Positions 24,308 to 33,206 of a stretch of DNA of 64,000 bases are shown piece after piece. The notes below the pieces were generated by a model that saw nothing but the letters and a program-made list of their open reading frames with translations, was not told the DNA's origin and did no database searches. A program made the position numbers and the translations under genes. The stretch comes from Candidatus Woesearchaeota archaeon (GTDB lineage Archaea > Nanobdellota > Nanobdellia > Woesearchaeales > JACPBO01): assembly GCA_030651135.1 (NCBI GenBank), contig JAUSCS010000006.1, forward strand, positions 442,851 to 506,850, written 5' to 3'. Positions within the stretch are counted from its first letter, which is position 1. Each line of letters begins with the position of its first letter.

Positions 24308-24962
24308 AGCAGGCAAAGGCAAGTCTTTCTATAAGTGGAATGAGCAGATGTTTGTCAAGCATGGCAATGAAAGCAGATTTAAGCACGCTAATCCGGTCAT
24401 AAAATACATTTCAAATCACAGAAAAAGCTCCATCCTGAACCTGCTCTCTCCAAAAAATACAGACAAGATACTTGATGCAGGATGCGGCTCAGGCATAATA
24501 TTGAGGGAAATAAAAAAAGGCAGCGTTATTGGTCTTGATTGCTCTGCTACAGCGCTAAGGCAGGCCAGGAAAAATATACAAGGCAAAAATACAGAGCTGA
24601 TAATAGCGGATGTCCAGAAACTCCCATTCAAAAAAAACAGCTTCAATAAAATAATCTGCTCCGAAGTCCTTGAGCATCTTCCTGATCCGGTAAAAGTCAT
24701 TGATGAGATAAAAAGGGTTTCCAAAAAAGAAGCAATAGTTATTTTTACAATACCAAATCAGCCTTTGTTGGACAAGATAGCGTATATTTTCAGAAAACTG
24801 AATGTAAAAAAAGGAGAGCTCGATTTGGACATGGAGTGGCACATACATAAATTTAACCTGAAGAAATTCAGGCAGCTGATAAAAAATAAATTCAAAATAA
24901 TCAAGATAAAAAGAAGCCCATTCTTATTCCCTTTAAGCTATGTTATACAATGCAGGAATTAA
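24258..24962 (+). CDS. SAM-dependent methyltransferase (class I)
   Basis: This 234-residue protein has motif I ILDAGCGSGI at 71-80, VIGLDCSATALRQAR, IIADVQKLPFKKNSFNKIICSEVLEH (parts quoted: LPFKKNSF, SEVLEHL) and the Methyltransf_11 pattern LPDPVKVIDEIKRV. In a glycan locus the likely targets are sugars or polyprenyl-linked intermediates. The start is uncertain: ATG 24258, ATG 24270 or TTG 24288 all overlap the preceding GT2 gene. Confidence 0.82.
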   Translation: MAPTMIKVTKLKKHLSKAGKGKSFYKWNEQMFVKHGNESRFKHANPVIKYISNHRKSSILNLLSPKNTDKILDAGCGSGIILREIKKGSVIGLDCSATALRQARKNIQGKNTELIIADVQKLPFKKNSFNKIICSEVLEHLPDPVKVIDEIKRVSKKEAIVIFTIPNQPLLDKIAYIFRKLNVKKGELDLDMEWHIHKFNLKKFRQLIKNKFKIIKIKRSPFLFPLSYVIQCRN

Positions 24963-24978
24963 AAAGAGCTAAATTAAA

Positions 24979-26931
24979 ATGTGCGGCATAAGCGGATTTA
25001 ATTTCGAGGACAGGGCATTAATAAAAAAAATGTGCGATGTTATAATACATCGCGGCCCAGATCAGGGCGGCATTTACACAGACAAAGGCATTTCTCTAGG
25101 CCACAGAAGGCTGAGCATAATTGACCTGAGCGAAAAGGGAACGCAGCCGATGTGTAATGAAAACAAAGACATCTGGATTGTTTTTAACGGCGAAATATAT
25201 AATTATAAGGAATTAAGGTCAGATCTCGAAAATAAATCTCATAAATTCCGCAGCGGAACAGACACTGAAACAATAGTGCACGCTTATGAAGAATACGGAG
25301 AAGATTTTGTTAAAAAGCTTAACGGCGATTTTGCATTCGCCATTTATGACAGCAGAAAAAAGAAGCTCCTGCTCGCAAGGGACAGGCTCGGAATAAAGCC
25401 ACTGTACTATTACTTGGACAGCAATAAAATAATCTTTGCTTCTGAAATAAAGGCAATACTGCAGCATAAAATAAAAAAAGAAGTGAATTTAGAGTCATTA
25501 AACAGGTTCATCACATTGAGATACATACCGCCTTCAGAAACTATTTTTAAAAATATCTATAAATTAAAGCCGGGGCACGTGCTGTCTTATGATCTGAGGA
25601 ACAAAACTTATGCTATAAACAGATACTGGAACCCAGATATTTCAAATGGCAATATTCTTCCAGCTTCTGAGAATTTTTTTATTAAAAAAATCCAGGGCTT
25701 GCTGAAGGACTGCGTGAACAGAAGATTGATGAGCGACGTTCCTCTTGGAGCTTACCTTAGCGGCGGCATTGATTCCAGCTCTGTTGTTGCAATGATGAGC
25801 ATGATCAACAAAGAAACCAATTCGAAAGAGGAAGTAAAGACATTCTCAGTTGGCTTTGGCTATGGCGAGGAAATTGATGAATTGCAGCATGCAAAACATA
25901 TAAGCGAGCATTTCGGCACAAACCACAGGGAATATACTGTAAAATCAGATCTTGTAAAGCTGCTCCCGAAAATAGTCTGGCACTCTGACGAGCCATTGGC
26001 AGATCCTGCACTCATTCCAGTCTACCTTCTTGCTCAGAATGCAAAAAAAGAAGTTACAGTTGTGCTTACAGGAGACGGTGGAGATGAGGTATTTGCAGGA
26101 TACGAGCAGTGCAAATTTTTAATGCTGATGGAAAAGATGAAAAGAATCAATCTGCTTAAAAAAACAGTGCTTCCTTTTGCTGTTAAAAATTCACCGAAAT
26201 TTTTATTAAACAAATTTTTCAAATATTCTTCTTCTTTAGGTGACGAGGGCATAAAAAGAGCAGTGAATCTTTTGAGATCTGATGACAAAGGCAGCAGCTA
26301 TCTGGACATTGTATCTATCTTCAATGAAGAAGACAAAAAAGCAGTCTTATTGGATAATGTCCATAAAAAAATAAAAAATGCGAATTTGAACAGATGGCTC
26401 GATTCAGAATATTTCAGCAATAAAAACAGCTATTTGAACCAGATTTTGGCCATGGAAATGGAAACCGTGCTGCCTGAGGACTTTTTGATGAAAGCAGACA
26501 AGATGAACATGGCCCATGCAGTTGAGGAAAGGGTGCCTTTTCTTGATCATAGATTGGTTGAGCTCTCTTTTACAATACCGCCCAAGCTCAAGCTTCATGG
26601 CTTCAATGAGAAATACATTCTGAAAAAGGCAATGTCAAACTTCATCCCTAAAAATATAATCAGCAGGCAGAAGCAGCGCTTTTACGTGCCTATTGACCTG
26701 TGGATCAGGGAAGACCTGAAATACTGGAGCGATATTCTGCTTGATAAGGAAACTATAAAAAGGCAGGGCTATTTTGATTATTCTTATATTGAGAAAATAA
26801 GGGGGAATTATTCCAAGTCAAGGCTTTATTATGCAAGGCAGCTCTGGAGCCTGCTGACTTTCCAGCTTTGGCACAAAATATTTATTGAAAATGAAACGCA
26901 CAGCGAGATTGAGCTAAACAAGCTTTACTGA
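24979..26931 (+). CDS. asnB: Glutamine-hydrolysing asparagine synthetase
   Basis: This 650-residue protein starts MCGISGF, so Cys2 is the free N-terminal nucleophile of the glutaminase domain (with RGPDQGG and NGEIYN). The synthetase half has the ATP-pyrophosphatase motif LSGGIDSSSV near residue 260 and LTGDGGDEVFAGY further on. It makes Asn from Asp with Gln and ATP. In polysaccharide loci such AsnB-like enzymes often amidate uronic acids or other sugar acids instead. The gene is tightly packed between the methyltransferase and a membrane gene (2-base gap). Confidence 0.9.
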   Translation: MCGISGFNFEDRALIKKMCDVIIHRGPDQGGIYTDKGISLGHRRLSIIDLSEKGTQPMCNENKDIWIVFNGEIYNYKELRSDLENKSHKFRSGTDTETIVHAYEEYGEDFVKKLNGDFAFAIYDSRKKKLLLARDRLGIKPLYYYLDSNKIIFASEIKAILQHKIKKEVNLESLNRFITLRYIPPSETIFKNIYKLKPGHVLSYDLRNKTYAINRYWNPDISNGNILPASENFFIKKIQGLLKDCVNRRLMSDVPLGAYLSGGIDSSSVVAMMSMINKETNSKEEVKTFSVGFGYGEEIDELQHAKHISEHFGTNHREYTVKSDLVKLLPKIVWHSDEPLADPALIPVYLLAQNAKKEVTVVLTGDGGDEVFAGYEQCKFLMLMEKMKRINLLKKTVLPFAVKNSPKFLLNKFFKYSSSLGDEGIKRAVNLLRSDDKGSSYLDIVSIFNEEDKKAVLLDNVHKKIKNANLNRWLDSEYFSNKNSYLNQILAMEMETVLPEDFLMKADKMNMAHAVEERVPFLDHRLVELSFTIPPKLKLHGFNEKYILKKAMSNFIPKNIISRQKQRFYVPIDLWIREDLKYWSDILLDKETIKRQGYFDYSYIEKIRGNYSKSRLYYARQLWSLLTFQLWHKIFIENETHSEIELNKLY

Positions 26932-26933
26932 AA

Positions 26934-28502
26934 ATGATAAAGATAAACAACAAGATAATGCTGCTGGTTGCCTTTTTAATAGTCCTTAATCTGGTCCCGA
27001 TATGGTTTTTTGCGTATCCGCCATTGCAGGATTACCCGCAGCACCTTATACAGGACAAAATCATCATGGATTACCAAAATAAGGAATTTGATTACAGCAA
27101 ATATTTTGATTTGAGATTCAGCCTTATACCGACGCTTTTTTCAATATTTTCAATCATTTCACTTTCAAAAATCTTCGGCATCTACATTGCCGGAAAAATA
27201 TTCCTTAGCATCTATGTGATTTTATTTCCATTGAGCATTTTCTATTTTTTAAGCGCTGTTGACAGGCGAAAGGCAATTCTCGGATTTTTCAGCTTTATTT
27301 TTACCTATAACTGGTTTTTCAACAAAGGGCTGGTCGATTTTGCAATAAGCCTTCCTTTCTTCTTTTTTGCATTAGGTTATTGGCTTAACAATCGGAATAA
27401 AATGACAATCAGTAAAATTCTGATTTCCACAATCCTGGTACTTCTGACATTGTTTTCGCATCTGTTCTCTTTCATAATTTTAATGATATCAGTATTTTTA
27501 GTGCAGATATTCCGCTATAAAAATAAAAAACAGGCATTCACAACATCCATCCCGTTCATACTGCCGATTATTTTGTTTGCAATATTTTGGTTTTCGAGGT
27601 CGCCAGATGTCGCCCCTATTGATGTCCTTGCTGCTTTTAACCCCTTGGTTTTGATCAAGTCTTTCTTTGGAATGTTCCTGTCTTTTTCGCCAGTTCTTGA
27701 AGCCATACTCCTGGCTGCTCCGCTGCTTTATTTTGCTTTTTTATTTCTCAGAAAAATTTTGGCCAATAAGCCTTTTTCAATCAAAAGACTGTTTGATAAA
27801 AAATACAAGAATGAGTTTTTGATTTTAGCCTTAATCTTGCTTTTGCTGTTTGTCATTTCTCCGCCCGACCTTAAGACATGGGCGCATTTCAAGATAAGAT
27901 TTGTGCCTTTCATTGTCTTGTTTTTTGTTGCTTGGCTAGAGCCGCCAACAAAGAAGCGGCTTTTCATGTTCATAACAGTTATTGCTGCTGTTTTATTGGT
28001 GATACTTACCTTTTTTAATTATTACAGCATAAACAAAGACTTTGCAGATTATTCTTCAGGCATTAATATCGTTGAAAGAAACAAGTCAATACTTCCAATA
28101 ACGGTCAAGGACCTATATGGCTACACTATGAGGCCGTACGAGCATTTCTGGGCATATTATCATATTGAAAAAGGCGGTGCAGGCCCTTATATATTTGCAG
28201 GGCATAGCACTCATTTAATATCCTACAGGGAAAACATGCCTGCTCCACAAGCGATAATAAACGCTCAGTCTTTTTATTGGCAACCAAGTTCCAGGATAAC
28301 ACCTTCTGCGCCAGGCGAGTTATATCCGCAATTGAACTTCAGCAGGGAAATTTTATCTTATTATGATTACATCTTATTGTGGGGAAAAAGCAATGATGTG
28401 GAGTCTGCTGTAATTGATTCAGGATTTTCATTATTGCATGAAAAAGGCGATCTGAAAGTATATGAAAATGTCAAAAATTTTTCACCAATCTTGGATTGGT
28501 AG
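26934..28502 (+). CDS. Multi-pass GT-C-like membrane protein; end supplied by a repeat
   Basis: This 522-residue protein has about 10 membrane helices and an external C-terminal domain. After helix 1 comes the loop YPPLQDYPQHLIQDK with Asp/His residues, a GT-C trait. The substrate is unknown. The last eleven codons and the stop (28468-28502) lie inside repeat copy B, so the native C-terminus was probably replaced by the element. It follows asnB by 2 bases. Confidence 0.65.
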   Translation: MIKINNKIMLLVAFLIVLNLVPIWFFAYPPLQDYPQHLIQDKIIMDYQNKEFDYSKYFDLRFSLIPTLFSIFSIISLSKIFGIYIAGKIFLSIYVILFPLSIFYFLSAVDRRKAILGFFSFIFTYNWFFNKGLVDFAISLPFFFFALGYWLNNRNKMTISKILISTILVLLTLFSHLFSFIILMISVFLVQIFRYKNKKQAFTTSIPFILPIILFAIFWFSRSPDVAPIDVLAAFNPLVLIKSFFGMFLSFSPVLEAILLAAPLLYFAFLFLRKILANKPFSIKRLFDKKYKNEFLILALILLLLFVISPPDLKTWAHFKIRFVPFIVLFFVAWLEPPTKKRLFMFITVIAAVLLVILTFFNYYSINKDFADYSSGINIVERNKSILPITVKDLYGYTMRPYEHFWAYYHIEKGGAGPYIFAGHSTHLISYRENMPAPQAIINAQSFYWQPSSRITPSAPGELYPQLNFSREILSYYDYILLWGKSNDVESAVIDSGFSLLHEKGDLKVYENVKNFSPILDW

Positions 28503-28616
28503 CTGAAAGCCAATCCATTTTCGGCATATGGAAAATTTTTGAGCATGCTCAAAAACCACCTGATGTGGTGAACAATAGCAATATGCCACCCATCTATGGT
28601 GAGTGGTTTTTGACAT
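28468..28616 (+). mobile_element. MITE-like repeat, copy B
   Basis: This is a 149-bp element with perfect 10-bp terminal inverted repeats ATGTCAAAAA / TTTTTGACAT. It holds the hairpin ACCAATC-TT-GGATTGGT, then AGCTGAAAGCC, the palindrome GAGCATGCTC, AACCACCTGATG, CCACCCATC and GTGGTTTTTGACA. It is the most regular of the four copies. Its left 35 bases are translated as the tail of the upstream gene. Confidence 0.8.
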
Positions 28617-28640
28617 ATCGCAAATTTAAGAAGCCGATAT

Positions 28641-28680
28641 AGCAAATGACACACATATTTATATAAAAATGTCATTTGCT
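28641..28680. repeat. 11-bp inverted repeat with AT-rich loop
   Basis: AGCAAATGACA at 28641-28651 pairs perfectly with 28670-28680. The 18-base loop (CACATATTTATATAAAAA region) contains a TATA-like tract, so it could be an operator-flanked promoter or another palindromic insert. Confidence 0.5.
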
Positions 28681-28688
28681 TATTACGA

Positions 28689-28778
28689 GCGGACAACTAT
28701 TTGTATAAATGTCAGAAATGCTTTTGCATTTCTGAGCAAATTAGAAACATTTTGTGTTTCTAATTAACTATTGTCCGC
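28689..28778. repeat. Three-stem element: outer stem with two hairpins
   Basis: GCGGACAA at 28689-28696 pairs with TTGTCCGC at 28771-28778. Between them are two hairpins: TCAGAAATGC-TTTT-GCATTTCTGA at 28712-28735 (10 bp) and TTAGAAACA-TTTTG-TGTTTCTAA at 28741-28763 (9 bp). Similar paired hairpins are nested in repeat copies C and D. Confidence 0.7.
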
Positions 28779-28789
28779 GAGTATAGAAA

Positions 28790-28824
28790 CATTTAAGTAG
28801 TCGATTTTTTTTCAAAAATAGGGG
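28790..28824 (+). promoter_or_regulatory. Promoter/ribosome-binding site of radical SAM gene
   Basis: CATTTAAGTAG at 28790-28800 is TATA-like, just past the three-stem element. AGGGGT at 28818-28824 can serve as ribosome-binding site for ATG 28835. The 28503-28834 gap holds only repeat B, the inverted repeat, the three-stem element and this promoter. Confidence 0.4.
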
Positions 28825-28834
28825 TATAATCAAA

Positions 28835-30238
28835 ATGAGAATAGCATTAGTTTTTCCGTCATACAACCTTATAAAAGAGGCTTATGGAAGCAAGAAGCAG
28901 ATAAAAAGCGGGAATCTGCCGCCGCTTGGCCTCGGCTATTTAGCTGGAGCTCTCGAGCAGAAAGGCCACACTGTCAAAATAATAGATGCTTCTGCAATGG
29001 GAATAGGATTTAACACAACAATAGGGATTCTGAAAGAATTCGGTCCGGATTTTATCGGGATAGCTGCAAACAATGCCGTTGCTAAAAATGCGCTGTTTCT
29101 CGCAGGCAAGGCAAAAGAAGAGCTGAATGTCCCGGTTATTTTGGGCGGCCCTCATCCGTCATGCTTTCCTGAGGAATGCCTCAATACTAAAGGCGTAGAT
29201 TATATTATCTTGGGTGAGGGTGAAAAAACTTTCCCTGAGCTCATAGATAAAATTTCAGCAAAAAAAGAAATAAAAGCAATACCTGGAATAGGCTATAAAG
29301 AAAGGGGCAAGGCAAAATTCACAGTGCAGACCGGGCCAATAATGGCTCTTGATGAGCTTCCGCCAATAGCATGGCATCTTTTTGATTTCAAGCTTTACAC
29401 GCCGCTTCCTAACCAATATCGAAGGCTTCCGGCTGTGAATTATATAACCTCAAGGGGATGCCCGTGGAGAAAATGCGCCTTTTGCTATCAGAGCGGCATA
29501 ATGAGCCAGGTTTATAGGCGGCATTCTCCTGAAAGAGTTATTGAAGATATCAAGCTTCTGATGCATAAATATGGAATGAAGGAGATTTCTTTTTGGGATG
29601 ATAATTTTCTGATAAATGAAAATTGGATAAAAAGGTTTTGCGATCTTCTCAAAGAAAACAAGCTGGATTTGGCATGGTCTTGTTATGGAAAAGTCAGTAC
29701 GCCGACAGAGGAAATGCTTAAGAGAGTGGCAGAAGCAGGTTGCTGGAGCGTATTTTATGGCATAGAAAGCGGCAACCAGGACTTGCTTGACGGCATAAAT
29801 AAAGGAATAACCCTGGATCAGGTGAGAAGGACAATAAAGCTGACACACAAGTATGGAATGGAAACAAGAGGCTCTTTTATGCTTGCGATTCCAGGCGAAA
29901 CTCCTGAAAAAGCTGAAAAAACAATAAAATTTGCAATAGCGCTCGATCTTGATTATGCGCAGTTTCTGCCTACTTATCCCGAATATGGAACGCCGCTTTA
30001 TGATCTCGCGATGAAAACAGGGAAGATTGTTAAGGGCTATCATGGAAGAACAAAAGCAGCCTACGTTCCAGAAGGATATAAAGACGGCAAACAAGTAGAA
30101 TATTATGTCAAAAAAGCATACAGCAAATTTTATTTCAGGCCGCATTACGTGTGGAAAGTGCTTAAGAAAATAAAGTCTTTTAATGATTTCAAAAAGTATT
30201 TTGAGGGCTTAAAGTTTATGATTGGCCTTACAAACTGA
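28835..30238 (+). CDS. B12-binding-domain radical SAM protein
   Basis: This is a 467-residue protein. The N-terminal cobalamin-binding-like Rossmann domain (about 1-130) has LPPLGLGYLAGALEQKGH, ILGGPHPS and YIILGEGEKTFPEL. The radical SAM barrel has its cluster cysteines at 209, 214 and 217 (GCPWRKCAFC), a CX4CX2C spacing instead of the usual CX3CX2C. FWDDNF and FYGIESGNQDLLDGINKG are typical of the family. B12-dependent members methylate or rearrange unactivated carbons. Here it sits among glycan genes, so sugar or lipid modification is likely. Two relatives lie at 34176 and 45396. Confidence 0.85.
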   Translation: MRIALVFPSYNLIKEAYGSKKQIKSGNLPPLGLGYLAGALEQKGHTVKIIDASAMGIGFNTTIGILKEFGPDFIGIAANNAVAKNALFLAGKAKEELNVPVILGGPHPSCFPEECLNTKGVDYIILGEGEKTFPELIDKISAKKEIKAIPGIGYKERGKAKFTVQTGPIMALDELPPIAWHLFDFKLYTPLPNQYRRLPAVNYITSRGCPWRKCAFCYQSGIMSQVYRRHSPERVIEDIKLLMHKYGMKEISFWDDNFLINENWIKRFCDLLKENKLDLAWSCYGKVSTPTEEMLKRVAEAGCWSVFYGIESGNQDLLDGINKGITLDQVRRTIKLTHKYGMETRGSFMLAIPGETPEKAEKTIKFAIALDLDYAQFLPTYPEYGTPLYDLAMKTGKIVKGYHGRTKAAYVPEGYKDGKQVEYYVKKAYSKFYFRPHYVWKVLKKIKSFNDFKKYFEGLKFMIGLTN

Positions 30239-30294
30239 TTATGCTGGATTACAAATTCGAAATACTTAAATATTGACTAAAATCAGGGTTTTAT

Positions 30295-31995
30295 ATGGTT
30301 GGGGAAGAAACAGAATTAAAAATAAACTTGGCTTTTTTCAAGAAAAATTATACTTGGGTAATTCTTGCTCTGATCCTGATACTTGGCTTTTATTTAAGGT
30401 CATACCACCTCGATTACCCTGTAATCGGATATCACAACACAAAAGAAGCTCACACATTGGCTGAAGCAAGAAGCTTCTATAATGGCGGCGATTACCTTTA
30501 TCTTAGAGGAGATTACACAATCCCTTTAGTTGATCAGCCAAAATACTCGCATGTAGATAATTTCCCGCTTTATTCGTGGATTATTGTAGCAGGATGGAAA
30601 ATATTTGGCATGGAATTGTGGGTTGCCAGGTTGGTCACAATATTTTTTGCGCTTGGCGCAGTTGTGTTCACATATCTTTTTGTAAAAAAGCTTTTCAAAA
30701 GGGAAGACATTGCTCTTTTATCAGCATTTTTTACTTCTACCTCGCCTTTGCTCGTTTTCTTTGGCAGGAATATTCAATTTGATGCGCCAGCATTGTTTTT
30801 TATGACAGCTGCAATTTATTTCTTCCTTGTCTGGAAAGAGAATCAGACAATGAAAAACATTGTGATTTTTATGGTCTTTTTTACCCTTACAGGGCTTACA
30901 AAATATCCTTTTTTGATTATCGCAGTTCCGTTGCTTTCGATATTTCCTTTTGAAATCATTAAAAACAAGAAATATTGGAAGCAGTTTGGCATAGGCGCTT
31001 TGATATTTATTGCATTCATATTGTGGTTCTTGCTCCCAAATCTTGCAAAGGCGCAGACCTCTTCTGCAGGAGTTGGAGATGAGATGATTGGCAGAGTTCT
31101 TGAAGAGCCTTTCAAAATATTTACAAGTGAATGGTGGGGAACTGTTTTCATGTTTGCTTCAAAGGATAATTTTACAAAAATAGGCGTCATAATCTCGATT
31201 ATTGGGCTGTGTATTTCAATCTGGCATATCAGAAAGCAGCAGCACAGATTTCTTGTTGCATGGGCGTTTTCATTTTTGGTTTATGGATTGCTGCTGATAA
31301 ATTTTATGACAGGCCATAATTATTATCAGATGCCATTTGTTCCTCTAGTTGCGATTTTAATATCTTCCACATTGCTCTTTTTCGCATCAATTATTCCGCA
31401 GATAAAAACAAAATACGATTATTTAAAGAAAAGCCTCAGATGGATTGCAATAATCTTGTTTTTCATCATTTTCATGTGGCCGGCTGCAAAGCAAAGCATA
31501 GCAGGCCAATTTAATACACAGTTTCCTGGCTTGGATGTTGCCGGCAATTACATAAACTCGCACAGTTCTTCGGATGAGATGATGTTTGATTCAGGCCATC
31601 AAGACACAGGAGTTGTCTGGCATGCAGACAGGAAAGCAACAGTAATATCCAATTTATCTGAATTGAAGCAGTTTGAGGAAAAGAAAAATCTAAAGTGGAT
31701 CTTCATCTACCAATGGGGCATTTCAAACATATTCCAGAAATCAGAATTCAGGGATTACATAAACTCCAATTATTCTTTAAAGCAGATCGCATTCCAGCAG
31801 ACCCAGCAGGGCAATGCGCCAATCTATTTTTTATTCAAAAAAGGCGGAACATTTGATGAATCGAAGCTGAATGAGAAGTTGAATGAGATACTGCAGGTCA
31901 GACAGGCGCAGTCAAGAACATACGAATATCTGTCTTTCGGGTTTATCAAAATGAACAGCGCCCCATATGAAATAAAGTATATTGATTTGGAATAA
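30295..31995 (+). CDS. GT39/ArnT-like polyprenyl-sugar glycosyltransferase
   Basis: This 566-residue protein has about 11 membrane helices. The first external loop carries YHNTKEAHTLAEARSFYNGG, an acidic site as in PMT/ArnT enzymes, and KYSHVDNFPLYSWIIVAGWK follows, the usual P-P-L-Y-x-W-like block. The C-terminal 130 residues are an external domain. Such enzymes use a polyprenyl-phosphate sugar outside the membrane. A TATA-like ACTTAAATATTG (30264-30275) stands about 25 bases upstream. GT4 follows by 2 bases. Confidence 0.8.
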   Translation: MVGEETELKINLAFFKKNYTWVILALILILGFYLRSYHLDYPVIGYHNTKEAHTLAEARSFYNGGDYLYLRGDYTIPLVDQPKYSHVDNFPLYSWIIVAGWKIFGMELWVARLVTIFFALGAVVFTYLFVKKLFKREDIALLSAFFTSTSPLLVFFGRNIQFDAPALFFMTAAIYFFLVWKENQTMKNIVIFMVFFTLTGLTKYPFLIIAVPLLSIFPFEIIKNKKYWKQFGIGALIFIAFILWFLLPNLAKAQTSSAGVGDEMIGRVLEEPFKIFTSEWWGTVFMFASKDNFTKIGVIISIIGLCISIWHIRKQQHRFLVAWAFSFLVYGLLLINFMTGHNYYQMPFVPLVAILISSTLLFFASIIPQIKTKYDYLKKSLRWIAIILFFIIFMWPAAKQSIAGQFNTQFPGLDVAGNYINSHSSSDEMMFDSGHQDTGVVWHADRKATVISNLSELKQFEEKKNLKWIFIYQWGISNIFQKSEFRDYINSNYSLKQIAFQQTQQGNAPIYFLFKKGGTFDESKLNEKLNEILQVRQAQSRTYEYLSFGFIKMNSAPYEIKYIDLE

Positions 31996-31997
31996 AA

Positions 31998-33206
31998 ATG
32001 CATAAAATGAAAATCTTAATGCTTGCCCAGAACTTCATCCGCTTCAGGGATGATATAATGTCGCCATTTCTTTTTAATTGGGTTTCTGAGATCAATAAAA
32101 ACAAGGATTTTGAAGTCATTGTCCTTGCTCCGCATGAGAAAGGGCTGAAGGAATATGAAGTTATTGGCGGAGTGAAAATATACAGATTCAGATACGCTTC
32201 TGATAAGTACGAGCGAATAGCATATAAGAATAATATGCATGAATTGGTTATTAAAAACACATTCAACAAGCTTATTTTTTTAAAGTTAATAAGAAATTTT
32301 TATAAAAAGATTATTGAGATTGTACAAAAAGAAAAAATAGACATAATACATGCAAACTGGTGGGTTCCGTGCGGCATAGCAGCTTATTTGGCGTTTAAGA
32401 AAACAAAAGTGCCCTATATAGTTACAACTCACGGAACAGATGTCTTTATTCTGAGGAAATTCAAATTTTTCAGTTTTTTTGCAAGGAAGATTTTCAAGAA
32501 TGCAGCCAAAGTGAATGCGGTTTCAAACTATGTTGCAAAAATTGTCACGGATTTATTAAAAATCAATAAAAACAAAATTGCTGTTTTTCCAATGCCTTTT
32601 GACAGGAATAAATTTTACCCTGTGAAAAAGGGCAGGAATAAAATAAAAACCATCTTTACAATGGGAAAGCTTGTGAAAAGGAAAGGCGTTAATTATCTGG
32701 TTGATGCATGCAGTATTTTGAAGGATAAAAAAATCGATTTCAAGCTGATTATTGTAGGGAAAGGCCCTGAAGAGGAAAGCTTAAAAGAACAGATTAAAAA
32801 TTTAAATCTTGAAAAAAATATAACAATCATTCCTTCTGTCCCGCATAAAGAGCTTGTTAAATATTACAATGATGCTGATGTTTTCGTCTTGGCTTCAATC
32901 ACAGACTGGAAAGGAGAAACAGAGGCATTCGGAGTTGTTTTTGCAGAAGCCCTTGCCTGCAAAACACCTGTTATCGGGACAAGGACGGGCGGGATTCCAG
33001 ATGTAGTGATTGACGGCAAGACAGGGATTCTTGTCGAAGAGAAAAATCCTAAGCAGCTCGCAGATGCTTTGATCAAAATATTAAAAAATGAAAAACTTGC
33101 AAAAAAGCTCGCTGAGAATGGCTATAAATATGTGCACGAGAATTTCACTGCTGAAAAGATTGCTGGCAAGACAATAAAAGTATACAATGAGGTTGTGAGC
33201 AGATGA
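31998..33206 (+). CDS. GT4-family glycosyltransferase
   Basis: This 402-residue GT-B enzyme has an N-terminal domain with MKILMLAQNFI, HANWWVPCGIAAYLA and TTHGTDVFILRK. The C-terminal domain has KLVKRKGVNYLVDAC, IIVGKGPEEESLK and the nucleotide-sugar site EAFGVVFAEALACKTPVIGT. It is cytoplasmic and retaining, and adds sugars to a lipid-linked glycan. The stop overlaps the start of the flippase-like gene by ATGA. A second ATG (MKILML) three codons in is an alternative start. Confidence 0.9.
   Translation: MHKMKILMLAQNFIRFRDDIMSPFLFNWVSEINKNKDFEVIVLAPHEKGLKEYEVIGGVKIYRFRYASDKYERIAYKNNMHELVIKNTFNKLIFLKLIRNFYKKIIEIVQKEKIDIIHANWWVPCGIAAYLAFKKTKVPYIVTTHGTDVFILRKFKFFSFFARKIFKNAAKVNAVSNYVAKIVTDLLKINKNKIAVFPMPFDRNKFYPVKKGRNKIKTIFTMGKLVKRKGVNYLVDACSILKDKKIDFKLIIVGKGPEEESLKEQIKNLNLEKNITIIPSVPHKELVKYYNDADVFVLASITDWKGETEAFGVVFAEALACKTPVIGTRTGGIPDVVIDGKTGILVEEKNPKQLADALIKILKNEKLAKKLAENGYKYVHENFTAEKIAGKTIKVYNEVVSR

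Noticed and set aside
28549-28558. GAGCATGCTC as an isolated operator site
   Set aside because: It occurs in the same place of each repeat copy, so it belongs to the element and is not a gene-specific operator.
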